NCBI RefSeq assembly: GCF_000686125.1 | Contig: NZ_JMMA01000002.1 | Span: 124,001 to 188,000, forward strand | Length of the DNA stretch: 64,000 bases | Direction: 5' to 3' | Source: Ruminococcus sp. NK3A76 | GTDB lineage: Bacteria > Bacillota > Clostridia > Oscillospirales > Ruminococcaceae | Shown here: in pieces, positions 33,446 to 41,461 of the stretch | Layout: each line of letters starts with the position of its first letter | Position numbering within the stretch: the first letter of the stretch is position 1 | Position numbers and translations under genes: made by a program | The notes under the pieces: model-generated | Database searches by the model: none | Seen by the model: only the letters and a program-made list of their open reading frames with translations | What the model was told of the DNA's origin: nothing

Positions 33446-33661
33446 CTTATAGAATTTCTTTACAAGCCGACCATGTATATATATGCCCCGAAGGGCGATG
33501 AGATAGGCTACTGCATCGAGTGCGAATGCCCGTGGGAGCCTGAGCATCAGTGCAACATCGTCATACGGGGCGATAAGGTGCTTTACGTCGGCCCGTCTGA
33601 GGGCGAAGACCCCTGGGGTGACGATGAAGATTACTACTGCATATGGGAAGATGAGGATTGA
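33446..33661 (+). pseudogene. C-terminal remnant of a small DUF6985-like protein
   Basis: The open frame enters from the repeat. Its genuine part starts at IEFLYKPTMYIYAPKGDEIG and runs through CPWEPEHQCNIVIRGDKVLYVGP to an acidic end. W-E-P-E-H-x-x-x-[IV]-V-I-R-x-x-[KR]-V-[VL]-Y-V-G is a motif I associate with DUF6985/DUF2004-type proteins, where it is near the C-terminus. The 5' part and start codon are gone. The first dozen codons of the apparent frame come from the repeat and are not native. Confidence 0.65.
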
Positions 33662-33676
33662 CAGGGGAGAGATATT

Positions 33677-34237
33677 ATGAGACATGATGTGACTTTGAAT
33701 ATCCACTATTCAGCGCCGCAGGAGATCTGGGATATGATAGGCGAGGTATACCGTTCAATGGACTACTGGTGCGATGATGCCGGCTGCCCTGCATGGAAAG
33801 GTGAGGGCATCGACCTGTGTGCCTCTGTCGAGCCGGGCGGTATACAGATATGCGGAGAAATGCCCGACGATATTTGGGATAAGTGGTACAGCGAATTAAA
33901 AGCAAAGCTGACACAAAAGCTCGGCTATGAGATAGGCGAGCCGGAGGACGGATTCGGTTTTAAATACTGGACGCCGTTTGAGAAAGAGTATTCGTGCATT
34001 AAAACTATCGACAGCAAAAAGATAGTATTCAGTGATCTCTCGACATTTTTCTGGTTCTTTTTTACCGAGTGCAAAAGGGATATAACCGCAAAGCGCCCCT
34101 ATTACGCTTTCACGTCACCGCTGATAGAATTATACATCTACTTTGATGACACATCAAAGAATAAACTACAGCAGGAGTTTGATGAATTTCAGTCAAGACT
34201 TAATGAGGCAGGAATACGAACTCTTGATATGTCGTAG
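33677..34237 (+). CDS. Hypothetical protein, 186 residues
   Basis: An acidic soluble protein with many aromatic residues (SMDYWCDDAGCPAWKGEG; TFFWFFFTECKRD) and no recognised motif, signal peptide or reliable membrane helix. AGGGGAGAGATATT precedes the ATG. It starts 16 bp after the truncated gene upstream and was probably its operon partner. A terminator follows. Function unknown. Confidence 0.72.
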   Translation: MRHDVTLNIHYSAPQEIWDMIGEVYRSMDYWCDDAGCPAWKGEGIDLCASVEPGGIQICGEMPDDIWDKWYSELKAKLTQKLGYEIGEPEDGFGFKYWTPFEKEYSCIKTIDSKKIVFSDLSTFFWFFFTECKRDITAKRPYYAFTSPLIELYIYFDDTSKNKLQQEFDEFQSRLNEAGIRTLDMS

Positions 34238-34258
34238 AGTATTATGCCAAAAGGATAC

Positions 34259-34295
34259 AAGCTGTGAAGCATTACCGCTTTGCAGCTTTTTTATT
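34259..34295 (+). terminator. Intrinsic terminator
   Basis: AAGCTG...GAAGC-ATTACC-GCTT...CAGCTT followed by TTTTTATT. Confidence 0.8.
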
Positions 34296-34338
34296 GCAAA
34301 TTCGCCCGTAGGTTGAGAAACACTCGCAAAACAGGTTA

Positions 34339-34367
34339 TTGACCGTTAAAAATGAAAATGGTATAAT
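34339..34367 (+). promoter_or_regulatory. Promoter of the XRE-TPR operon
   Basis: TTGACC (34339-34344), a 17-bp spacer and an extended TGGTATAAT ending at 34367. Confidence 0.8.
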
Positions 34368-34410
34368 AGTATAATAAAAGAAGACTCTTCTGTTACTGTG
34401 AGGTGAATGT

Positions 34411-35502
34411 ATGGATAACTACATTTCAAAGAATCTGCGAAAGCTTCGTAAGGAGCATGACATGACTCAGGACGAGCTTGCCGGGAAACTGGGTGTCAGC
34501 TATCAGTCGGTCAGTAAATGGGAGCAGGGTAAAAGCAACCCCGATCTTGCCATGCTTCCTGCGATAGCGGTGCTGTTTGGGGTGACTATCGACGAGCTAT
34601 ACGGCATGGACGAGATAAAGCGTCAGCAGCGGTTAGTAAAGCTGAATAAACGAATAAAGGAAAACTATCAGCTTCATAGGGTAAACAATAATATCCCGTT
34701 GATACAGGAGGCGCTTGACGAATATCCCGACTCTTATGACCTGATGTTTGAGCTTGGGCGCTCGTATTTTCTTGCTCATGTTGATGAGGAGGAAACGATC
34801 GGCTATCTTGGGGAAGCAAGCGAGCTTTTTAATAAGGTCCTTAAATCTACAGATAATGAAAAGCTGAAAGACGACTGCCGTTACTACTTAAATCTTTGCA
34901 GCTATTACAGCGGTGAGAGTGCAGTTGCACACGAGGAAAGTATTGACAGCAGCCGTGAACTCATCAAGAATATCCTGCTTGCCGATGAAACAATGGACAC
35001 CGACAGGGATATGTCAATGAAGAATAATATTGAGTCATTAACAATGTTTCTTGCAAGACAGATATGGAAGCTCGCCGACCCTGATTGTCTATACCCTGCG
35101 ACGAGCGTTGCGGCTCAAAAGGCTGCATATCTTATGAAGGCTGCCGATCTGCTTAAATGGCTTTATGATGAGAATGACTTTTTCAGAGTACACAAGGAGC
35201 TTTCCGACCTATATCGTGTGAGTGCTGCTATTTATATGTATGACAGTCGTTTTGAGGAAGCGCTCACTGCTATTGAAAAAGCTGTGGAACACGCAATTGC
35301 TTATGATACCTCAAATGGTGGAGTTCATAGTTCTCTTTTGGTTCAAGGAATAAATGATGATTTCTGTAGTGCTAATAAGACTTGTGCTCGTTTACTTGCA
35401 AATAAGTTAAAGCAGGAAAGATATGATAGGGTGCGCAATAATACGAATTTCAGAGATGCAGTAAACAAACTTGATAGATTCATTAATGAAAATCAATTAT
35501 AA
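34411..35502 (+). CDS. XRE-family HTH regulator with TPR-like helical C-terminus
   Basis: A 363-residue protein. Residues 1-70 are an XRE domain (LRKLRKEHDMTQDELAGKLG, VSYQSVSKWEQGKSNPDLAM). The rest is helical, with repeated A-x-x-x-Y-x-x-S/A-x-x-x-F-x-x-A-L patterns (YDSYDLMFELGRSYFLA region, MYDSRFEEALTAIEKAVEHA), consistent with TPR-type repeats that often bind peptides in RRNPP-like regulators. It leads an operon with a lipoprotein and small membrane proteins. Peptide sensing is an inference. Confidence 0.87.
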   Translation: MDNYISKNLRKLRKEHDMTQDELAGKLGVSYQSVSKWEQGKSNPDLAMLPAIAVLFGVTIDELYGMDEIKRQQRLVKLNKRIKENYQLHRVNNNIPLIQEALDEYPDSYDLMFELGRSYFLAHVDEEETIGYLGEASELFNKVLKSTDNEKLKDDCRYYLNLCSYYSGESAVAHEESIDSSRELIKNILLADETMDTDRDMSMKNNIESLTMFLARQIWKLADPDCLYPATSVAAQKAAYLMKAADLLKWLYDENDFFRVHKELSDLYRVSAAIYMYDSRFEEALTAIEKAVEHAIAYDTSNGGVHSSLLVQGINDDFCSANKTCARLLANKLKQERYDRVRNNTNFRDAVNKLDRFINENQL

Positions 35503-35543
35503 ATCATAATAACTTAAGCGGGTTTTTATGGAGGCCATGAATT

Positions 35544-36131
35544 ATGATCAATAGAATTATAAAAATAGTATTGGTATCAGCTTTGCTTTTTGGAACTGCT
35601 TCTCTTGTTTCGTGTGATGATAATGACAGCTCAAACAAATCATCTGATACCGGAATTGCAGCTGAAATCTATGAGGAATACCCGTATTATGAGAGCCTTA
35701 CTAAATTATCAAATGCAGCGACCGGTATATTCACCGGAAAGATAGTGGGAAAAGAAGTTCTCTATATTAGTGATATAACAGGAGAAACCGCTTTAGATAA
35801 GAATGAAACAAGCAACCCCGACGATTATAACTTATATACAGTTTATGAGATCCAACCCACAGAAATATTCTATGGGGAATTCAATAAAGACAATACTGTA
35901 AAAGTCAAAATAATGGGTGATGGAGAAACTGTGATCTCAAACGATGCACCTGTTCTGGATATAGCTGAGGAATACCTGTTTTTTATAAATTATTATGGCA
36001 GTACTCCCTCATCGCTTTTATCAAATATACAAAGCATATATAAAGAAAACAATGATAGATTTGAACCAATATCTGATAAAAACAATATAGAATTCTCATA
36101 CAATGAATTAAAGGATATAACGAATAAGTAA
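35544..36131 (+). CDS. Predicted lipoprotein
   Basis: A 195-residue exported protein. A basic N-terminus and hydrophobic core (IIKIVLVSALLFGTASL) end in the lipobox LVSC near residues 25-28, followed by Asp/Ser-rich linker residues. The mature part alternates beta-type segments (VYEIQPTEIFYGEF, TVKVKIMGDGETVIS) and is acidic. No family is recognised. It is the second gene of the XRE-TPR operon, followed by a membrane-anchored protein, so the three may act together at the cell surface. Confidence 0.82.
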   Translation: MINRIIKIVLVSALLFGTASLVSCDDNDSSNKSSDTGIAAEIYEEYPYYESLTKLSNAATGIFTGKIVGKEVLYISDITGETALDKNETSNPDDYNLYTVYEIQPTEIFYGEFNKDNTVKVKIMGDGETVISNDAPVLDIAEEYLFFINYYGSTPSSLLSNIQSIYKENNDRFEPISDKNNIEFSYNELKDITNK

Positions 36132-36148
36132 TGACGGGTGGGATTTAT

Positions 36149-36520
36149 ATGAAAACAAAAAACAAGCTGATATTTTTGGGAACAGTATTATTCATCAGTG
36201 TGGTTTGTGCTGTATACTCATTTATAAATTATACTACGCCCAATTTTATAAAAGTTTTATATGCTAAATCATATATTCAGGATAACAGTGCATATTATAT
36301 AGGCGATTCCAAGTATATGGTTTTGAGAAAAAGCAAGATAGATGATACATATCAGAAATTTGTAGAAGCAGTTGACGGAGAAGGCTTAGAGAAAACCACA
36401 GACGGTGTCACCGATTTTTATGTTTATAATGATAGTAATGGCGACCAAAAGAAAATCGAAGCCTTAGTAGATACTTCCACACCGGGAAGTGGTATGATAA
36501 TAAAGATAGTTGACCGCTAA
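36149..36520 (+). CDS. Hypothetical protein with N-terminal membrane anchor
   Basis: About 123 residues with one N-terminal helix (LIFLGTVLFISVVCAVYSFI) and an extracytoplasmic part of about 95 residues. ATG 36149 follows GGGTGGG at good spacing; an in-frame ATG at 36131 overlaps the previous stop. The C-terminus (GMIIKIVD) resembles the end of the 28723-29277 product (SVIKIVD), perhaps by chance. Third gene of the XRE-TPR operon. Function unknown. Confidence 0.72.
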   Translation: MKTKNKLIFLGTVLFISVVCAVYSFINYTTPNFIKVLYAKSYIQDNSAYYIGDSKYMVLRKSKIDDTYQKFVEAVDGEGLEKTTDGVTDFYVYNDSNGDQKKIEALVDTSTPGSGMIIKIVDR

Positions 36521-36563
36521 AGACGGAGAGCATACCATCATTACATAAAAGGAGAGAACACAA

Positions 36564-36674
36564 ATGATAATCGACATGCTCACAGCTTTGATCACGTTAC
36601 TGAACTTAGTAATACTTGCCGGAACAGGCTATCTGGTCTATTATCTGATAAAGCAGATAAGAAAAAAGAATTAG
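36564..36674 (+). CDS. 36-residue single-pass membrane microprotein
   Basis: AAAGGAGAG precedes ATG 36564, giving one of the best ribosome binding sites in this stretch. The product has a short acidic N-terminus (MIID), one long hydrophobic helix and a basic end (IKQIRKKN), so it is a typical small inner-membrane protein with the C-terminus inside. It follows the XRE-TPR/lipoprotein genes by 43 bp and may be in the same transcript. No homologue is recognised. Confidence 0.6.
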   Translation: MIIDMLTALITLLNLVILAGTGYLVYYLIKQIRKKN

Positions 36675-36770
36675 TTATATCTGATAATTGATGAGGCGCA
36701 ATTTTGGCTGATGTGCCAAAAATTCTGAGAAAGTGCCAGATTTGCCCCCTTTTATGTGTCTTTATATATA

Positions 36771-36942
36771 GGCAACACCGCACAAAGACCGCCTGAAGGC
36801 TTTGTACGCAACTTACTTGCATCTTTTCCGTCATATTACACATTTTTTCCTTGAAATACGGTAGTATTCCTTCGGAAAATCTGTGCAATCTGACGAAAAA
36901 GCTGACTGCGCAATTTGCGCACAATCTTCGTGCGGTGTTGCC
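36771..36942 (+). mobile_element. 172-bp palindromic element, copy 5 (subfamily A)
   Basis: TATA is duplicated at 36767-36770 and 36943-36946. It lies in the gap before the MutS-like gene, 51 bp from its start codon, so the native promoter of that gene may be displaced or supplied by the repeat end. Confidence 0.93.
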
Positions 36943-36993
36943 TATAGAAGGCATTTTCCTGCCATAATGACAGAAAGGACATAGGACACAGCT

Positions 36994-38640
36994 ATGAAAA
37001 TAACCGACCATATAGACCTGCTATACCCGAACAAAGAAGCCAGAGAGCGTGCCGAAAGGCGCAGGATACAGATGCGTGACAGCGGCAGCCTGTTTATCAA
37101 AGACCTGATGTTAGAGGATATAAAAAACTTCATCACCCTCACAGGCTCAGAAAAGCTGCTTGCACTCTGCGAGGAGCTAAGTGACGATATACCCACGATA
37201 GAATACCGCCTTGACTGCTTAGAGGACCATCTTAACAACCCCGACCTTGCCGACAGCTTTCGCAAGGTGATAACCGAGCTTTCTGTAAGCCTTGTTTCAA
37301 ATGACAATGAAGATGTGGGCGCTTTCTATGATGTCAAGCAGAAAATGGACGAGCTTGACGGCTTTTTAACATCTATCGCTGCGATAAACGGCATATATAA
37401 GCGCATAGGCACTACCCTTAAATCACAGGCTATGCGGGGTATGTTTGAGTTCTTTTTAGCCCTGCCAGAAAGTGATGACTACAAGGAGATAGCAAAGACA
37501 CTTACCGAGCTTCAGGGCACATTTGCAAAGACCATTCGCAGCGTTAAGGTGGGCATAAACTTTGATGCAAATATGAACCCCGACTCGGCAGGGCTCTTAG
37601 AGGTCGGCTATGACAAGATATACCCTAAGGGCAACATTTTGGAAAAAATAGTCTACGGCGTGCAGAAAAACAAGGAGACCTTTTCGGGCGAGGAGCACCT
37701 AAACTCGCTTACACGCCACACGCCAGCCGACATTGACACGGCACTTTTCAGAGAACTGACAGAGTACACCAACGTCTTTGCAAAGCGCATATCGGAGACG
37801 CTCAAAAGCTACCGCAGCAGCTTTTTCTCTGACATAAAGGAGATAGAGCGCCAGCTTGACTTATACGAGGGCGTTGCCAACTTCATTAAGGGTGTGCGTG
37901 CGCACGGAATGAAGATGTGCCGCCCGAAGATACTTCCTGCAAGCGAGAGAAGGACAGTGCTCAATGGCGCATATGACCTTGTATTCTATAAAGAAATGGT
38001 GATGCGTGACCCCTCTGCCGTACTTACTGACAAGATAAAGACAAACGACATCACCCTTGATGACAGCGCAAGGCTTTATATGGTCACGGGCGCAAACAAC
38101 GGCGGCAAGACGACCTTCGCAAGAGCGTGCGCTATCTGTCAGGTGCTTGCGCAGGCAGGGCTTTTCGTGCCTGCCGAGTATGCCGAGCTTTCGGTCTGCG
38201 ACAATATCTTCACACACTTCCCCCGTGACGAGGAGGCAGGCATTGACACGAGCCGCTTTACAAATGAGATAAAAGACCTAAAGGTGATTGCACAGAACAT
38301 GACTAAGCACAGCCTTGTTATCTTAAACGAATCGCTGCAAAGCACGACCCCTGAGGAGTGCTTAGAGATAGCGAAGATTCACACCGAGCTGTTTGCAGCG
38401 GCAGGTGTGAGGGGGCTTTATGTAACGCACCTCACGGGGCTTTACAAGGCGTTTGAGGAGCTTAACAAAAAGGACTACCCTACAAAGCTCGACAGTCTTG
38501 TGTCGGTCGCAGGCGAGGGCGACGAGAGGCTTTACAAAATAGTCAGACAGCCGCCCTCGGGCGAGAGTCTTGCTATGAGCATTTACAAGAAATTCGGCGC
38601 AACGCTTGACGACATAAAAAGCGGTGATGTGAATGGATAA
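36994..38640 (+). CDS. MutS-related DNA mismatch repair-type ATPase
   Basis: A 548-residue protein with the MutS lever and ATPase domains but no mismatch-recognition domain. Walker A is TGANNGGKTTFARA near residues 364-377. Walker B is SLVILNESLQSTTPEE, where MutS has DE and this protein has NE. A His (YVTHLTGL) fills the signature-loop region. This layout matches the short MutS-like proteins of Clostridia rather than MutS1 or MutS2. Role unknown. The downstream gene overlaps it by 8 bp. Confidence 0.88.
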   Translation: MKITDHIDLLYPNKEARERAERRRIQMRDSGSLFIKDLMLEDIKNFITLTGSEKLLALCEELSDDIPTIEYRLDCLEDHLNNPDLADSFRKVITELSVSLVSNDNEDVGAFYDVKQKMDELDGFLTSIAAINGIYKRIGTTLKSQAMRGMFEFFLALPESDDYKEIAKTLTELQGTFAKTIRSVKVGINFDANMNPDSAGLLEVGYDKIYPKGNILEKIVYGVQKNKETFSGEEHLNSLTRHTPADIDTALFRELTEYTNVFAKRISETLKSYRSSFFSDIKEIERQLDLYEGVANFIKGVRAHGMKMCRPKILPASERRTVLNGAYDLVFYKEMVMRDPSAVLTDKIKTNDITLDDSARLYMVTGANNGGKTTFARACAICQVLAQAGLFVPAEYAELSVCDNIFTHFPRDEEAGIDTSRFTNEIKDLKVIAQNMTKHSLVILNESLQSTTPEECLEIAKIHTELFAAAGVRGLYVTHLTGLYKAFEELNKKDYPTKLDSLVSVAGEGDERLYKIVRQPPSGESLAMSIYKKFGATLDDIKSGDVNG

Positions 38641-39424
38641 AAATGAGAAGATAACCCAGTTTCTTGACTACGGCGGAAATGAGCTTTTCTCGTCCTTGAT
38701 GTGCGAGGGCGTAAAGCACTCTGAGGGGATAGACCGCCTTGTGCAGCTGCTTTGCGCATACAGCGACAGGTGCAGATTTATCCACGGCAGAAGTGCCGCC
38801 TACCGCTTTATGATAGCAAGGGCAAAGCTAAACCACTGGCTCGGCCCCGGCTCAAATGACCTCAAAAGCCACAGGCTCACCGCTGATGACAGAGAGCGCA
38901 TAGAGGGGCAGGTAGGTGATTACATAAAATCGGGCGGTGCAAAGAAAAGATATGCAAAAAGGCTTGCCGAGTGCGCTGCGGTCGTGGCGGTGCTTATCAC
39001 GGCATATTATCTGGTCTATATGAACATTAAGGACAGGATAGAGAACAACCGACAGCTTGAATATTACAACGAGCAGATAATCGTCGAGCTCAAAGATGCA
39101 ACAAAAAACGAGCTGAGCCTCACTATCCACACTACCGAGAATGCCCCGAAATTTGTGTTTCTTGACAAAATGCCCAAGATAAACTGCAACACTGTAAACG
39201 GCGATAAGCTCGAGCTTGAAATTGATATTTCTGAGGAGATACAGACAAGTCAGGACGACAGGGCAGACTACACACATAAACCCGAGACGCTGCACCTTTT
39301 CGGGCGTGATTATTACTGTGATTTTGAGCAGGGAGATTACAGGGCGGAACTAAACTTTTACTACTTCGATGATGATGGCAGCAGGGTAGACCTTCCGACC
39401 AAAACATTTGAGTTCTCGCTGTGA
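38633..39424 (+). CDS. Hypothetical membrane-anchored protein coupled to the MutS-like gene
   Basis: A 263-residue protein. The first 105 residues are soluble and basic, then one membrane helix (AAVVAVLITAYYLVYM) near residues 114-130, and an acidic extracytoplasmic part with beta-type segments. The ATG lies inside the end of the MutS-like gene (overlap 8 bp), which implies translational coupling. I do not recognise a family. The pairing suggests that the MutS-like ATPase acts near the membrane, which is speculative. Confidence 0.75.
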   Translation: MDKNEKITQFLDYGGNELFSSLMCEGVKHSEGIDRLVQLLCAYSDRCRFIHGRSAAYRFMIARAKLNHWLGPGSNDLKSHRLTADDRERIEGQVGDYIKSGGAKKRYAKRLAECAAVVAVLITAYYLVYMNIKDRIENNRQLEYYNEQIIVELKDATKNELSLTIHTTENAPKFVFLDKMPKINCNTVNGDKLELEIDISEEIQTSQDDRADYTHKPETLHLFGRDYYCDFEQGDYRAELNFYYFDDDGSRVDLPTKTFEFSL

Positions 39425-39456
39425 TATGTTTAGCAGCTGAAAAGAAAAACACTTAC

Positions 39457-39488
39457 CGGGCAGGGGAGCAGCTCTTGCCCGGCTTTTT
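39457..39488 (+). terminator. Intrinsic terminator
   Basis: CCGGGCAGGGGAGC-AG-CTCTTGCCCGG followed by CTTTTTAT. A very similar CCGGGCAGGGG stem ends the gene at 43886. Confidence 0.9.
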
Positions 39489-39522
39489 ATGCTGTCAACG
39501 CTTTAGGTTTTCTGCCCGGCAC

Positions 39523-39551
39523 TTGAAATATGACAGATAATGGTGTATAAT
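39523..39551 (+). promoter_or_regulatory. Promoter of the secreted protease gene
   Basis: TTGAAA (39523-39528), a 17-bp spacer and TATAAT (39546-39551). Confidence 0.8.
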
Positions 39552-39587
39552 ATAAGCGGAGATAAAAAAATGACAGGAGAGAAAAAT

Positions 39588-41408
39588 ATGAAAAGAAAAA
39601 GGATAATGGCTTCGTTGGCGGCGTGCGCTATGGCTTTTTCGGCAATGGCTTCGCAGACAGCTTTTGCCGCAGACGATGAGCCTGTTACTGTCGAACTTAA
39701 CAGCGGTGCAAAACGCAGCTCGGAGGTGGTGTCGGCAAATGACAGCATCACCGTTGACAGCAAGCAGCTGAAAGTAATAGCAACAGGCCTGAAAGATGAA
39801 AACAAAGCAGCGTTTGTCAAGGCTATCGAGGATAATTTCACACTCGATGCCGACAAGCCTGTCAAGATAATTGATGAAGCGTTTGTCGATTCCGAGAAGG
39901 CATCTGTCACGAGCGTTTTGCATGAAAGCTCGCTTTGCTGGGCGGCTTCGGCTTCAAACCTTCTCTGGCTGACAGGCTGGGCGCAGAATTATAAAGCCCC
40001 CGGCAGCGATACAAGCTTTGATTCTGAAGATGCAGTGTTTGATTATTTTTCGGAGAGCTTCATTAACAAGGGCAGCTATGTGGAGCAGGCGATAGACTGG
40101 TTCTTTATGGGCGTGTATGTCAACGAAGGCACAGGGGCCGTTGCTTTCCCGGTAGGCTCGGATGACCCGGCATACGGCCTTGACAAGGATTTTGTCAGCA
40201 GCCTTGCGCTGGAGAAATATTCTCTGACAGATGACTACACAAATATCAAACAGCTTGAGCGCACAGACAGAAGCTGCGAGTCGCCGCTGGTATTTCAGGG
40301 CTCTATCGGCACGACGTATGACGGCGACCTTTCAGAATCCGAGCATTCGATAACCATAGGCGGCGTTATCATCGACCCCGAGGCAGAAACGCCTGACGAG
40401 CGCTACAAGGGCGTTTTCATAATTGACAGCGATAACGACGGCGACAGCGACGAATTCGAGTTAGACGAGGAATACCCCGACGATGTAAGAAAGGCAAGCA
40501 GAGAGAGCAGGCCTAATTCCTACACGCTGTATGACCTAAGACCTATTGAGCTCAAAAGCGGCAGGAAATGCTGGGAGATAGTAAACTACAAAATAAACGA
40601 GGATAACTCGCCTTACATAATCTATGATGTGACAGCATTTCCTCTTTACGATGAGGCGATAAAAGAGAAATACACAGAAACAGAGGGCAGCAAAAAGCAC
40701 TACGAGAACCCCGACCTTTATATATCAGATGCGTTCACAACATCAGAAGACGAGCTGCTCGAAGCGCCTTTTGAATTTGTAATGGCAGACCGCACAAAGA
40801 CTGTATTCAGGCAGGGAGAGCATATAAACATCAATTTCTTTGTCGGTAATAAGGGCACTGTCTCGCTTGATGAAGGCTATGCAGAGGGCAACACCTTCAA
40901 TATCGACTGGAGCGTCAAAAACACTCAGACAGGCGAGGTCATAGCCTCCGGCAGACAGCCGATAACAGCGGAGATCTACGCAGGCGTTACAGCCGGCAGA
41001 ATGATAAACCTGAATATAGAGGACGGCGAGTTTGTCAGCTGGGATACCGGCGAATATGAGCTGAGCTTAGAAGTAAACCCCGACAGAATGATAACCGAGT
41101 GCTATTATCTTAATAACACCACATACAAGACCACATTCACCATTGTAGAGGGCGATAGTACGGAGGATACCCCCGACCCTCACAGCTACCCGGAAGAAGA
41201 AAAAACACCCGACTATACCGATGATGCCGGCACAACTGACAGCGGCGAAAACACCGAGCCTGCCGATGACAGCAGCGAGAGCAAAGACACCGCCCCTGCC
41301 AAAACTGCCAAGACCGCCAACCCACGCACGGCAGCCAGAGCAGGTGCAGCAGCGCTGATGCTTGCTGCAGTGGGTGCTGTATTCACACGCAGCAAAAAAA
41401 CAAAATAA
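39588..41408 (+). CDS. Secreted IdeS/Mac-like cysteine protease with CARDB domain and cell-wall anchor-like tail
   Basis: A 606-residue exported protein with a signal peptide of about 28 residues (MKRKRIMASLAACAMAFSAM, cleavage near AFA-AD). The catalytic domain has SSLCWAASASNLLWLTGW with C117, a later H253 (SEHSITIGG) and an acidic segment from D280, matching the Cys-His-Asp order of IdeS (C66)-type peptidases. A CARDB adhesion domain (about 400-540) and a Pro/Glu/Ser linker follow. The C-terminus has NPRTA, a hydrophobic helix and RSKKTK, like a sortase signal. ATG 39588 follows ACAGGAGAG. Target unknown; host immunoglobulin cleavage must not be assumed. Confidence 0.78.
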   Translation: MKRKRIMASLAACAMAFSAMASQTAFAADDEPVTVELNSGAKRSSEVVSANDSITVDSKQLKVIATGLKDENKAAFVKAIEDNFTLDADKPVKIIDEAFVDSEKASVTSVLHESSLCWAASASNLLWLTGWAQNYKAPGSDTSFDSEDAVFDYFSESFINKGSYVEQAIDWFFMGVYVNEGTGAVAFPVGSDDPAYGLDKDFVSSLALEKYSLTDDYTNIKQLERTDRSCESPLVFQGSIGTTYDGDLSESEHSITIGGVIIDPEAETPDERYKGVFIIDSDNDGDSDEFELDEEYPDDVRKASRESRPNSYTLYDLRPIELKSGRKCWEIVNYKINEDNSPYIIYDVTAFPLYDEAIKEKYTETEGSKKHYENPDLYISDAFTTSEDELLEAPFEFVMADRTKTVFRQGEHININFFVGNKGTVSLDEGYAEGNTFNIDWSVKNTQTGEVIASGRQPITAEIYAGVTAGRMINLNIEDGEFVSWDTGEYELSLEVNPDRMITECYYLNNTTYKTTFTIVEGDSTEDTPDPHSYPEEEKTPDYTDDAGTTDSGENTEPADDSSESKDTAPAKTAKTANPRTAARAGAAALMLAAVGAVFTRSKKTK

Positions 41409-41421
41409 AGTGATAATAGCA

Positions 41422-41460
41422 AAGGGACTGTTGCAAGCCGCAGCAGTCCCTTATATTATT
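41422..41460. terminator. Intrinsic terminator between convergent genes
   Basis: AAGGGACTG...GCAGCAGTCCCTT: a 9-bp perfect outer stem with A/T-rich flanks. Confidence 0.85.
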
Positions 41461-41461
41461 A

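Noticed and set aside
33116-33706. Peptides related to MYVRHAVKFFVRLAKFTAGI at 27566, 33116 and 44809
   Set aside because: Same reason: translation of subfamily B repeats, fused by chance to flanking frames.
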